NCBI GenBank assembly: GCA_017549365.1
Contig: JAFYUZ010000030.1
Span: forward strand, 19,895 to 83,894
Source: Clostridia bacterium
GTDB taxonomy: Bacteria; Bacillota; Clostridia; Oscillospirales; CAG-382
Length of the DNA stretch: 64,000 bases
Direction of reading: 5' to 3'
The notes beneath the pieces are model-generated. The model did no database searches. It saw nothing but the letters and a program-made list of their open reading frames with translations, and was not told where the DNA came from. Each line of letters starts with the position of its first letter. The first letter of the stretch is position 1. Position numbers and translations under genes: made by a program. Shown here piece by piece: positions 41,736 to 50,212 of the stretch.

Positions 41736-43142
41736 GTGATAACAATAAGTAGCGAAATCGAACAGGTAAAAGAAAACAAAATGGGCGTTGTGCCCGTAAA
41801 CAAGCTTCTTTTGACCATGTCAATACCTATGATGATATCAATGCTTGTACAGGCATTGTATAATATTGTAGACAGCATCTTCGTCTCGCAAGTTTCGGAC
41901 AAAGCTTTCAACGCCGTGTCGCTGGTTTTTCCGATACAAAATCTGATGATTGCCGTCGGTGTCGGCATTGGCGTCGGTATGAATGCGCTGATATCCAAAT
42001 CTCTTGGACAAAAGGATCAGAAAAAAGCTGACAAGTACGCAATGCAAGGGCTTCTTCTTAACATAATAAGCTTTTTGCTTTTCTTTGTTTCAGGTCTTTT
42101 CTTCGCCGGCGCGTTTATGAAAACACAAACCGACAATGCGCTGATTTACGAATACGGAGTTCAGTATTTCAGGATCTGTCTTGTCTTCTCGGGCGGACTT
42201 TTCCTCGAGCTTATCTTTGAAAAAATGCTTCAGGCCACAGGCCGCACCATGTTAAGTATGATAGTGCAGGGTACGGGCGCCATACTCAATATCGTTTTTG
42301 ACCCCATCTTTATCTTTGAAAAAGGCGAAGTGTTGTTCAACGGGGCGTTCGTCATGCCCTTCGGATTCGGTCTTGACGTGGCAGGCGCCGCGTGTGCAAC
42401 GGTTTTGGGTCAGACGGTTGCCGGTATACTCGGCTTTATCCTTTGCGTAAAGTACAACAAAGAGCTTAATCTTAAATTCAAAAATTTTGCACCCAGAGCA
42501 AAGTATATAAAAGACATTCTTTTCATCGGTGTTCCGTCGATCATTATGGCGTCGATAGGTTCGGTCATGACCCTTTGCATGAACAAGATCCTCAGCGGAT
42601 TTTCTTACGTTCACGTAAATGTTTTCGGCGCATACTTCAAGCTTCAAAGCTTTGTTTTCATGCCCGTGTTCGGTCTTAACAACGGCATGGTGCCCATCGT
42701 GGCGTACAACTACGGCGCAAAGAAAAAGCAAAGAATGTACGATGCGATAAAATATTCCACCATCTACGCCGTTATCATAATGTTTGTGGGCATTGCCTGC
42801 TGCCAGCTTATTCCGGGTGCTCTTCTTTCGGCGTTCAACGCCGACGAGGAGATGTTAAGAATCGGCATCCCCGCACTCAGAACAATCAGCCTCAGCTTCA
42901 TTTTTGCAGGCTTCTGCATTGTGGCATCTTCTGTTTTCCAGGCTCTCGGAAAGAGCATTTACAGCCTCTTTCTGTCGTTTGGCAGACAGCTTGTGGTGCT
43001 TGTGCCGGTGGCATATTTCATATCTATTACCGGCAATGATACACTCGTGTGGCTTTCTTTCCCGATTGCCGAGATCATGTCGGTGACCCTTGCCACCATC
43101 TTCCTGCGCAGACTTTTAAAAAATCTCGAATGGGATAAATAA
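41736..43142 (+). CDS. MATE family efflux transporter
   Basis: The roughly 468-residue protein has twelve membrane segments and the DinF/NorM-like motifs MSIPMMISMLVQALYNIVDSIFVS near the N-terminus and GLNNGMVPIVAYNYGAKKK in the middle. It would export drugs or metabolites in exchange for Na+ or H+. The start is unclear: GTG at 41736 lies too close to GGAG, while GGAG is well placed for a non-standard ATA 12 bases later; the first ATG is at 41781. Its own terminator follows. Confidence 0.9.
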   Translation: MITISSEIEQVKENKMGVVPVNKLLLTMSIPMMISMLVQALYNIVDSIFVSQVSDKAFNAVSLVFPIQNLMIAVGVGIGVGMNALISKSLGQKDQKKADKYAMQGLLLNIISFLLFFVSGLFFAGAFMKTQTDNALIYEYGVQYFRICLVFSGGLFLELIFEKMLQATGRTMLSMIVQGTGAILNIVFDPIFIFEKGEVLFNGAFVMPFGFGLDVAGAACATVLGQTVAGILGFILCVKYNKELNLKFKNFAPRAKYIKDILFIGVPSIIMASIGSVMTLCMNKILSGFSYVHVNVFGAYFKLQSFVFMPVFGLNNGMVPIVAYNYGAKKKQRMYDAIKYSTIYAVIIMFVGIACCQLIPGALLSAFNADEEMLRIGIPALRTISLSFIFAGFCIVASSVFQALGKSIYSLFLSFGRQLVVLVPVAYFISITGNDTLVWLSFPIAEIMSVTLATIFLRRLLKNLEWDK

Positions 43143-43147
43143 AGTTC

Positions 43148-43180
43148 AAAACCGCCTTTTCTTTGCGAAAAGGCGGTTTT
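43148..43180 (+). terminator. Rho-independent terminator
   Basis: AAAACCGCCTTTTC (43148-43161) pairs with GAAAAGGCGGTTTT (43167-43180), followed by TGTT. Confidence 0.85.
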
Positions 43181-43243
43181 TGTTATCAAAAAACACCGCC
43201 GTTGCATACAATACAGTATAAGTGTCGTCGGGAGGCGGAAAAG

Positions 43244-43390
43244 GTGAAAAAACAGTCAAAAATGCTTGGGCTTGCGATAATGGCGGCAGGCGCAACGGTG
43301 CTTGTTTCGTGCTTTATGCCAAAGGGACTTTTGGTGCTGATATTGGCGGCACTGCTGATACTTGTGGGATTTTTGTATTTAACCGCGTAG
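43244..43390 (+). CDS. Small membrane protein, 48 residues
   Basis: The reading frame starts with GTG, eight bases after GGGAGG, and encodes a Lys-rich N-terminus (KKQSKML) followed by two hydrophobic stretches, GLAIMAAGATVLVSCF and LLVLILAALLILVGFLYLTA, separated by MPKG. It is thus likely a small hairpin membrane protein. I do not recognise a family. It is 12 bases upstream of a SpoVM-like peptide gene and close to a spore-coat-type SPOCS gene, so it may be expressed in sporulation. Confidence 0.7.
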   Translation: MKKQSKMLGLAIMAAGATVLVSCFMPKGLLVLILAALLILVGFLYLTA

Positions 43391-43402
43391 GAGGGATGGC
43401 TT

Positions 43403-43486
43403 TTGAAAATTGTTGTTTTGCAGCCTGCAGGTCTTTTCAGAAAAATACTTTCTTTTTTTATGAAAAACAGTAAGGGAAAAAAGTAA
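43403..43486 (+). CDS. SpoVM-like amphipathic peptide, 27 residues
   Basis: A TTG start eight bases after GGAGGG opens a 27-codon frame that begins MKIVVLQPAGLFRKILSFF and ends in a basic tail (KNSKGKK). SpoVM of Bacillus is a 26-residue amphipathic helix that marks the forespore membrane; it has the same opening Met-Lys, a central Pro, a hydrophobic-basic helix and a basic end. Clostridial SpoVM peptides often begin MKIVV. The next gene encodes a SPOCS/LysM spore protein. The sequence is short, so the call is a good candidate, not proven. Confidence 0.6.
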   Translation: MKIVVLQPAGLFRKILSFFMKNSKGKK

Positions 43487-43545
43487 TAATAAAAAAATCT
43501 CCGAATATACTTTTCTTGAGAAAAAGTAAAAAAGGAGATCTTATC

Positions 43546-45096
43546 ATGGATTACGAGCTCAAGCCCAATTCATTCAATACGATATTTTCAGAAAAAAAGG
43601 ACGTGGAAAACGAAGCGGAATATACCCTGTCCGATTATATGCCCAGCGTTTCGCGCATCGTAAAGACCGAAGCCGTGCTTAAAATAACCGACAAACTTGT
43701 AAATTCGGGCAAGCTTGATCTTTCGGGCGAGATCGTGTATACCGTTCTGTACACCGCCGAAAACAGCGGTCTTTTAAAATGTGCTCTTTTCAAAGAGGAT
43801 TTTGAAGAAGAGTACGATATGCACACCGACACCGAAAAGGTCGCAAATCTGTGCGTTTTTGTAAAGTCTGTGCCGATACACGCCACGGCAAAGCTTGTGG
43901 GCCAAAGAACCTTTGCCGCGCGTTCAAAATTTTCGCTTTCGGCAGAGGTTGTCGATTTGTCGTCAGACGATTTTTACGTTGACGAGCGCCACGCCCCCGA
44001 ATGTGATATTGAATATCTGCGAAAGGACATCACGGCATCCGCAATGCGTGTTTCGGAAAACGGCAGGGTGAATATATCGGAAAGCTTTGAAATAGATGCC
44101 GATATGCCCGAAATATCAGATGTGGTAGATGCCGCGGCACAGGTTTTTGTAAAAAGTGTTTCGGTGTCGGATGATATGGTTTCTGTATCTGCCGAAATGG
44201 ATTTTTCCTGCATCTACGAGGCAAAAGGCGAAGACGGAGGAGAATACGTAAGCCTTTCGCGAACGATTGCCTTTGGCACGCAGATAGAAATGCCCGATGT
44301 CGATGCAGGCTGGAAAATCGTGTGCGATATAAAACTGTTGTCGCTCACCTGCGATTGTACGGGTGACAATTTCGGCGAGCAAAGGGTGATTGAACTGAAT
44401 GCCGCGGCAGATATCACGCCTGTGGCGATCAAAAACACCGAAAGCTCTGTGATAGAGGATATGTATTCAACAGAATGTAATATCGTGCCCAAAAGGCAAA
44501 ACGTACATATCACAAGCCTTGCGGAAACTTACACCGAAAAAGTGGCGTATTCCGACAGAGTGCGTTTCGAGCTTCGCGGAATAAGCGATATAATTTCAAG
44601 CTCGCTCAATATAAATTTCGGCAACCCCGAAATTTCGCAAGGTGAGGTGTTTATCCCCGCAAAGGGCATTTTAAGCATACTCGGAATGAAAGAAAACGGT
44701 GACATGGATGCCCGCTCGTCCCAGATATCAATCAGAATAAAAGACCCGAATATTTCTCCGTTGCTTTTCGAAAATAAACTGCGGTGGATAAATTTTTGCA
44801 CCGTGTGCCATCACGAATGCAGTATATCAAACGGAGAACTCGTGCTCGATCTTGTGATCGCAGAAAACCTTGCGGCGCTTTGCGAGCAGACGGCGCAGGT
44901 AATCACCGATCACGAAAAAGACGGGGATGCGATTAAAAATACCAAAAAATGCTCGTTTGTACTCTACTATCCCGAAAAGGGCGAAAGCGTATGGAAGGTG
45001 GCAAAGGACCACGGAGTTTCGTGCGAAAGAGTGTGTGCCGAAAATGGCATTGACGGAAAAACCTTTGATGGTAAAAAGACCGTGGTTTTAAGATAA
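43546..45096 (+). CDS. SPOCS (DUF3794) and LysM domain spore protein
   Basis: The 516-residue protein consists of repeated SPOCS domains (DUF3794; one beginning EVFIPAKGILSILGM) over residues 20-440 and a C-terminal LysM-like domain (YYPEKGESVWKVAKDHGVSCERVCAENGI). Related proteins such as SipL of Clostridioides difficile connect the basement coat layer (SpoIVA) with other spore coat parts. It has no signal peptide and would act in the mother cell. AAGGAG precedes the ATG. Its neighbour is a SpoVM-like gene, and SpoVM and SpoIVA act together with SipL, which supports the assignment. Confidence 0.88.
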   Translation: MDYELKPNSFNTIFSEKKDVENEAEYTLSDYMPSVSRIVKTEAVLKITDKLVNSGKLDLSGEIVYTVLYTAENSGLLKCALFKEDFEEEYDMHTDTEKVANLCVFVKSVPIHATAKLVGQRTFAARSKFSLSAEVVDLSSDDFYVDERHAPECDIEYLRKDITASAMRVSENGRVNISESFEIDADMPEISDVVDAAAQVFVKSVSVSDDMVSVSAEMDFSCIYEAKGEDGGEYVSLSRTIAFGTQIEMPDVDAGWKIVCDIKLLSLTCDCTGDNFGEQRVIELNAAADITPVAIKNTESSVIEDMYSTECNIVPKRQNVHITSLAETYTEKVAYSDRVRFELRGISDIISSSLNINFGNPEISQGEVFIPAKGILSILGMKENGDMDARSSQISIRIKDPNISPLLFENKLRWINFCTVCHHECSISNGELVLDLVIAENLAALCEQTAQVITDHEKDGDAIKNTKKCSFVLYYPEKGESVWKVAKDHGVSCERVCAENGIDGKTFDGKKTVVLR

Positions 45097-45134
45097 TTAT
45101 TTGTGCCGCAAAAGCTATATTAAAAGTTTTTTGC

Positions 45135-45357
45135 GAAGCTTTTTTACAAAAAAGCTTCCGGATTTTCAAGACGGAGCCTTGAAGCGCTCTCGCAGGAGAG
45201 CGGAACATCCCCGGCGTTCCCAAAGCGCAGGATGGGTGAATTTTCAATTGTGAAACAATTGAAAAGAGGGAAACCCTCGCCGGGGGTTTCCCTGATTTGT
45301 AAAAAAAACAATTTATCGGCAGTCTGAAGCATGGGAAGTTCTTGTTTTCCCATGCTT
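45135..45357. repeat. Cluster of six inverted repeats (possible mobile or RNA element)
   Basis: The 268-base gap between two convergent genes is filled with stems: GAAGCTTTTTT/AAAAAAGCTTC (45135-45158), TTCAAG/CTTGAA (45165-45183), CGCTCTC/GAGAGCG (45185-45202), TTTTCAATTG/CAATTGAAAA (45241-45265), AGGGAAACCC/GGGTTTCCCT (45267-45293) and AAGCATGGGAA/TTCCCATGCTT (45327-45357). The first could terminate the SPOCS gene. The rest exceed what two terminators need. There is no reading frame. It may be a multi-copy intergenic repeat or a structured RNA. Confidence 0.6.
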
Positions 45358-45364
45358 TTGCCTT

Positions 45365-46213
45365 TTATTCGGAAACGTTTTTGTCCATGTGCGAAACGTC
45401 ATAAAAACCGCACCTGTATGCTATTTCCGTTTTGGAAAGATTGCCTGCGGCAAGAAGCGCCTTTGCGGCGTTGATGCGGCAATCAAGAATATAGCGCACG
45501 GGCGTTTTTCCGACGATCCTTTTGAAATGTCGGTTAAAGGTGGGGCGCGAGGTTTTGCATATCTGCACAAGGGTATCAATCGTGATCTTTTCGGAATAGT
45601 GCGAATGGATGTACTCCAACGCTTCGATTATTCGGCTGTCGTCTGCGCCGCTGTCGTGTTTTTTTGACATCTGATCGTGCATTTTGATGCACAGTTCTTC
45701 TATGATTCCGAGCATCGACACCGCGGTGTAAAGAAAATGCCCCGCGCCGTCTTTGCCGTTGGACTTTTCCAAAAGCTTTTTTATATCTCCGAGAGCGTGC
45801 GCTCCAAGGTGCAGATACACGTTTTTGTCGTATATCTTGCGAAGCTCGGGTTCTATTGAAAACAGTGTGTTAAAGCCTTCGATCTGATGAAGCTCGTCGC
45901 GGTATTTTGCCATAAATTCGTTTTTCAGCTTTATGTGACATATTTCTATGTTTTCTTCCCCAAAATATCCGTGCTTGATATACGGCGGCACCACAAAAAC
46001 GTCGCCGACCGCAATCTGAACACTGTTGCCTTCGATATAATGCTCGCCCGTACCGCCCGTTACGATATCTATAACGTAAAAATCGTGATAATAGACCCAC
46101 GCATTTTCTTTTGTGTGCAAAAAATTCTCAACATAGCATATATCGCCGTATTTGAAGCAGTGCTCTTCGTTAAAAAAACGCTCCTCACGCTCGTTTGATG
46201 TCCTTGCAGGCAT
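45365..46213 (-). CDS. AraC-family regulator with cupin sensor, shortened C-terminus
   Basis: The 282-residue protein has a cupin-like ligand domain (FYVIDIVTGGTGEHYIEGNSV, FVVPPYIKHGYF) and a C-terminal AraC-type HTH pair (SRIIEALEYIHSHYSEKITIDTLVQICKTSRPTFNRHFKRIVGKTPVRYI, with the second helix-turn-helix from LSKTEIAYRCGF). It stops at YDVSHMDKNVSE, so the usual last 15-20 residues after the second recognition helix (F-x-R-x-F-K-K-x2-G-x-TP) are missing. It is divergent from the SDR and glycyl radical enzyme genes and is their probable regulator. AAAGGAG precedes the chosen start. Loss of the C-terminal end may weaken it. Confidence 0.85.
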   Translation of the reverse strand: MPARTSNEREERFFNEEHCFKYGDICYVENFLHTKENAWVYYHDFYVIDIVTGGTGEHYIEGNSVQIAVGDVFVVPPYIKHGYFGEENIEICHIKLKNEFMAKYRDELHQIEGFNTLFSIEPELRKIYDKNVYLHLGAHALGDIKKLLEKSNGKDGAGHFLYTAVSMLGIIEELCIKMHDQMSKKHDSGADDSRIIEALEYIHSHYSEKITIDTLVQICKTSRPTFNRHFKRIVGKTPVRYILDCRINAAKALLAAGNLSKTEIAYRCGFYDVSHMDKNVSE

Positions 46214-46326
46214 GTTTTTCTCCTTTTGATAAAAAAATACAAATAAATGATACATATTTACTATTATTATATCACACATTCCTGTATAATGCAAGTATAA
46301 ACAAAAATCAGCAGGAGGATTTCGCA

Positions 46327-47031
46327 ATGTCAAGAATAGTTCTCGTAACAGGTGCCACCGGTGGCTACGGTCTTGAGACCGCAAAACTTTTTAAGGAAAA
46401 CGGAGACACCGTCATCATCGCATCAAGAAACCCCGAAAAGGTCGAAAAAACAGTTAAGGAATACGGCTTTGATGCAGGTTTTGTGCTTGATGTGACAAAA
46501 TACGAACAGTGGGTGGACGTAAAGAATAAGATCTGTGAAAAATTCGGCTCGGTCGACGTACTCATAAATAACGCGGGCGGCGGTGTGAAGCTTGTTTCAA
46601 CCGTCGAGCAGACAAAAGAGTCGATCGACGAGGCGATATCCCTAAATCTCACAAGCTCGATCTACGGCTCCAACGTTTTTGCCCCCGGCATGATCGAAAA
46701 AAAGGACGGCGTTATCATCAACGTTTCTTCCATCTGTGCGCGCCATCAGTGGCCTACCTGGACGGTTTACGGCTGTGCAAAGGCGGGACTTCTTAGCTTT
46801 TCAAAGGGACTTTACACCGAGCTTCAGCCCCACGGCATCCGAGTGACCTGCGTGCTCCCCGGAAGAGCGGGCACGGGATTTCAGCGAAATTCTGGCATTG
46901 AGGATTGCGAAGAATCCATGAAGGCAAAGGATATTGCAAATGCAGTGTTCTATTGCGTAAACCAGCCAAAGGGTGTAGTTATCGAAGAAATAACCGTGTG
47001 GGGAACCTCCCAGGTCGTTCAACCCCTTTGA
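46327..47031 (+). CDS. Short-chain dehydrogenase in glycyl radical enzyme cluster
   Basis: The 234-residue classical SDR has VLVTGATGGYGLE, NNAGGG, the Ser of NVSSICAR and the YGCAK active-site pair. An NAD(P)-binding Asp/Arg region (ASRNPEK) points to NADP preference, though this is not certain. It is 15 bases before the glycyl radical enzyme, so the two are cotranscribed. It probably reduces the keto or aldehyde product of that enzyme, or oxidises its alcohol substrate. AGGAGG precedes the start. A candidate -10 TATAAT is at 46285-46290, with a weak -35. Confidence 0.88.
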   Translation: MSRIVLVTGATGGYGLETAKLFKENGDTVIIASRNPEKVEKTVKEYGFDAGFVLDVTKYEQWVDVKNKICEKFGSVDVLINNAGGGVKLVSTVEQTKESIDEAISLNLTSSIYGSNVFAPGMIEKKDGVIINVSSICARHQWPTWTVYGCAKAGLLSFSKGLYTELQPHGIRVTCVLPGRAGTGFQRNSGIEDCEESMKAKDIANAVFYCVNQPKGVVIEEITVWGTSQVVQPL

Positions 47032-47046
47032 TGAAAGGATCTTTAA

Positions 47047-49212
47047 ATGAGAAAATATACAAACAGAATAGAGCCCTTTGCAGCAGGCTTCCTTGAAAGC
47101 GACGCCGAATACATAGGCAAAAAAATCGCCTGCGGAATGCTTGAGGCATCAAAACACAGAAAAATAAAGATCGATCCTGCCACCTTCTTTGTTGGCGGCG
47201 AATCGAGAAATATCGATGATATCATCGACTATACCTTCGGCGATGGTATCAGGGTTTCTGCCGACGCGGTCAAGGCAAAAATAGCCGCCAACCCCGAATA
47301 TGCCGACGAGCTTTCGGATATCCTTGAAAAAATGTTGCCCCTTGATACGGGTAGTCTCTATAACTCCCGTCTTAACGACATCGACAAGAATTACAACGAA
47401 TCCGCAATCGGTTGGGGCGGCGGTTGGGCAGGCCATGCAAACCCCGATTTTGGACTGTTGTTAAAGATAGGCACTGTCGGATTGAAAAAGAAAATTTCCG
47501 AAATGCGTGCCCAAAATCCCGGAAACGACGAATTCTATGACGCGGCGACAATATCGGTCGAAGCTTTCGAGGTGCTTTGCGAAAGATACCGAAAGCTTGC
47601 ATCGGAAATGGCAAAAACTGCGCTCGGCGAAGAAAAAGCACACCTTCTTCGCATAGCCGATGCCTTTTCCTGCATTCCGCAAAATCCCCCTCGCGACTTT
47701 TTTGAAGCCTGCCAGTATTTCTGGATCCAATTTACCTTCGACGGCAGAGATTCTCCCGGCAGATTCGACAGGTATATGATCGAATTTTACCGCAAATCCG
47801 AAGAGCAGGATAGATGTGAATGTCTCGAAAAGCTCTGGCAGCTTTTTTACGATTACAGAGTGTGGAATCTCTGCGTAAGCGGCAGTGACGAAAACTGGAA
47901 TGACGAAACCAATGAGCTTTCGGTGGCAATTCTTGAAACTGCAAGAAAGTATAAATATAACACTCCCAATCTTACTGTCAGAGTACACAGAAATACCCCC
48001 GAATACCTGTGGCAAGAGATAGCCCAAACGATAGCCACAGGCATCGGTATGCCTGCAATATACAATGACGAGACGGTTTGTCCCGCCCTTGAAGCTCTTG
48101 GGATTCCGCCCTGCGATTCCCATGAATATTGTATGAACGGATGCAATCAGATCGATATCTTCGGTAAGAGCCACATGGGACTTGAAGACGGTGAGGTAAA
48201 CCTTGCCAAGTGCGTTGCTCTTACTCTTTCGGACGGCGTATGCGCCATTTCGGGAAAACAGATAGGTATAAAAACGGGAGACCCACGACGCTTTGATAGC
48301 TTTGAAGATTTTCTTCTTGCCTACAAGAAGATGGTCGAACATTTTGCCGACTGGGTCACCGATATTTCCAACCGTTCGCAAAAACTATATGCCGAATACG
48401 CGCCCAATCCTTTCCGTTCCAACCTTATCATCGGTTGTCTTGAAAGCGCAAGGGATATGAAAAACCACGGTCCTTTGTACAACCACGGTCAGGTGCTTAT
48501 GGAAGGCGTTGCCGATGCGGTTGATTCGCTGGCGGCAATAAAGCATTTTGTTTACGACGAAAAGAAATATACCATGGACGAGCTTGTATCCGCCCTTGAA
48601 AAGGATTTTGAGGGTTATGAAGATCTTCACCGCGACCTTTCGGGTTACGGCAAATTCGGCAACGAAGACGAAGAATGTGATACCATATTCAAAGATATAA
48701 CAGAGCATTTCTCAAACTATCTTCTCACCTTAAAAACCTGGCGCGGCGGTGTATACGGCGCAGGCTGTTCGCCCTTTAACCGCGCGGCAAACTACGGAAA
48801 AGGCACGGGCCCTCTTCCCAACGGAAAGAAGCTTTCTTCCTCGCTTTTTGCCGATAGCTTCGGCGCAGTTCCCGGATGCGACAAAAAGGGAGCCACCGCA
48901 CTTTTGAATTCGGTTCTGAAATACGATCACAAGCTTGCAAAGAGCGGTCTTGTTTTGCAGCTTAAATTTGACAAAAACGTTTTTGAAACACAAAACGGAA
49001 TGGCGTCTTTTATCGCCCTTGCAAAGACGTATATGGCACGCGGCGGTCAACAGCTTTCGGTAAACGTAGTTTCGGCTCAGGATCTTCTCGAGGCAAGAAA
49101 GTACCCCGAAAAATACAAAACTCTTGTGGTTCGCGTTGGCGGATACAGTGCGCATTTCAACGATCTTTCGCCCGAGCTTCAGGAAAACATTATTGCAAGG
49201 ACCCTTTTGTAA
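47047..49212 (+). CDS. Atypical glycyl radical enzyme of unknown substrate
   Basis: The 721-residue protein has the glycyl radical enzyme fold. C-terminal VRVGGYSAHFNDLSPELQE carries the radical Gly699, and the thiyl loop is YCMNGCNQIDIFG with Cys366. His130 (WAGHANPDFG) matches the active-site His of diol dehydratases. However, the residue after Cys-x is Gln368, where eliminases and decarboxylases have Glu, and the Pro is Ile. The protein is about 120 residues shorter than the diol dehydratase in this window. Segments such as DSPGRFDRYMIEFYRK, NTPNLTVRVHRNTPEY and YNDETVCPAL confirm the family. No activase gene is adjacent, so it may borrow the one at 35.9 kb. Substrate unknown. Confidence 0.9.
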   Translation: MRKYTNRIEPFAAGFLESDAEYIGKKIACGMLEASKHRKIKIDPATFFVGGESRNIDDIIDYTFGDGIRVSADAVKAKIAANPEYADELSDILEKMLPLDTGSLYNSRLNDIDKNYNESAIGWGGGWAGHANPDFGLLLKIGTVGLKKKISEMRAQNPGNDEFYDAATISVEAFEVLCERYRKLASEMAKTALGEEKAHLLRIADAFSCIPQNPPRDFFEACQYFWIQFTFDGRDSPGRFDRYMIEFYRKSEEQDRCECLEKLWQLFYDYRVWNLCVSGSDENWNDETNELSVAILETARKYKYNTPNLTVRVHRNTPEYLWQEIAQTIATGIGMPAIYNDETVCPALEALGIPPCDSHEYCMNGCNQIDIFGKSHMGLEDGEVNLAKCVALTLSDGVCAISGKQIGIKTGDPRRFDSFEDFLLAYKKMVEHFADWVTDISNRSQKLYAEYAPNPFRSNLIIGCLESARDMKNHGPLYNHGQVLMEGVADAVDSLAAIKHFVYDEKKYTMDELVSALEKDFEGYEDLHRDLSGYGKFGNEDEECDTIFKDITEHFSNYLLTLKTWRGGVYGAGCSPFNRAANYGKGTGPLPNGKKLSSSLFADSFGAVPGCDKKGATALLNSVLKYDHKLAKSGLVLQLKFDKNVFETQNGMASFIALAKTYMARGGQQLSVNVVSAQDLLEARKYPEKYKTLVVRVGGYSAHFNDLSPELQENIIARTLL

Positions 49213-49218
49213 AAAAAA

Positions 49219-49249
49219 GAATGCTGACCTTTTCGGGTCAGCATTTTTT
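49219..49249 (+). terminator. Rho-independent terminator
   Basis: AATGCTGACC pairs with GGGTCAGCATT around a TTTTC loop, followed by TTTTT, seven bases after the glycyl radical enzyme stop. Confidence 0.88.
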
Positions 49250-49259
49250 GGTTTTCGTC

Positions 49260-50189
49260 TTATTCGCTTGCCAAAAGAAGCTCGCACTTTTCTGCCTTTA
49301 TCTCAAAGCTTCCCGTTCCCTTGGGGAAAAGATAGCTTTCGCCTTTTTCAAAGGGGTAAGAAATGCCTTGGTGCACAATTTTGCCGCATCCGTCGGTGCA
49401 GAGAACAAAGAACATTTCGTCGGGATCGATCTTGTAGCTTCCGTTTTCAATATCCAGCGAGTGTGCCTTGAAAAATTCGCATTCACAAAGACTTGTGCGT
49501 ACGGCACAGTCTGTTTTTTCAATTATTTTCTTTTCGTTGTCGCCGTGGGGAAGCGATTTGTCAATAACCTCGATCGCTTTGTCCACGTGAAGCTCTCGGC
49601 GGTTGCCGTTTTTATCGCGGCGGTCATAGTCATACATTCTGTATGTCGTGTTCGAGTTTTGCTGAACCTCGGCAATAAGGATACCTTCGCCGATGGCGTG
49701 CACAAGACCTGCGGGAATAAAGAAAACGTCGCCTTTTTTTACTTCGCAGTAATTAAGATATTTTTCAAGTGTGCCGTCGTCAGCCGCTTTTTTGATCTCG
49801 CTGTCAGAAAGGGGAATATCCTTTCTCATGCCGTAAACCAGCTTTGCACCGGGTTTTGCATCAAGAATATACCACATTTCGGTCTTTCCCGCGGGAAGAC
49901 CTTCTTTTTTTGCATAGTTGTCGTCGGGATGCACCTGAACCGAAAGCTTGTCGCAGGCATCAATAAGCTTGATAAGAAGCGGAAAATTGTCCTTGTCGGG
50001 ATAAATTTCCGAAAGAGCTTTTCCCGAAAGCTTGCCGTTTTCAATAATGTTTTCGCCGTCACATCTGCACGAAAGCACCCACGCCTCGGCGATCTTTTGC
50101 CCCTTTTCACCCTTGCCGTACTGCTCGGAAAGAAGCGTGCCGCCCCAGATTATATCTTTGAGAACAGAGCCTAATTTTAATGGATACAT
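49260..50189 (-). CDS. manA: Mannose-6-phosphate isomerase, class I
   Basis: This 309-residue enzyme interconverts mannose-6-phosphate and fructose-6-phosphate with a zinc ion. It has the type I pattern IIWGGTLLSEQYG, the zinc-site KLSVQVHPDD with Gln and His, GKTEMWYIL with the Glu, and FFIPAGLVHAIG with the last His, plus the QQNSNTTYRMYDYDR active-site segment. It is of the short Bacillus type. It may feed mannose units into capsule or glycan synthesis with the neighbouring acetylation genes, or serve mannoside use. Confidence 0.95.
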   Translation of the reverse strand: MYPLKLGSVLKDIIWGGTLLSEQYGKGEKGQKIAEAWVLSCRCDGENIIENGKLSGKALSEIYPDKDNFPLLIKLIDACDKLSVQVHPDDNYAKKEGLPAGKTEMWYILDAKPGAKLVYGMRKDIPLSDSEIKKAADDGTLEKYLNYCEVKKGDVFFIPAGLVHAIGEGILIAEVQQNSNTTYRMYDYDRRDKNGNRRELHVDKAIEVIDKSLPHGDNEKKIIEKTDCAVRTSLCECEFFKAHSLDIENGSYKIDPDEMFFVLCTDGCGKIVHQGISYPFEKGESYLFPKGTGSFEIKAEKCELLLASE

Positions 50190-50212
50190 CTTGTTTTTCC
50201 TCCGTAAAATGT

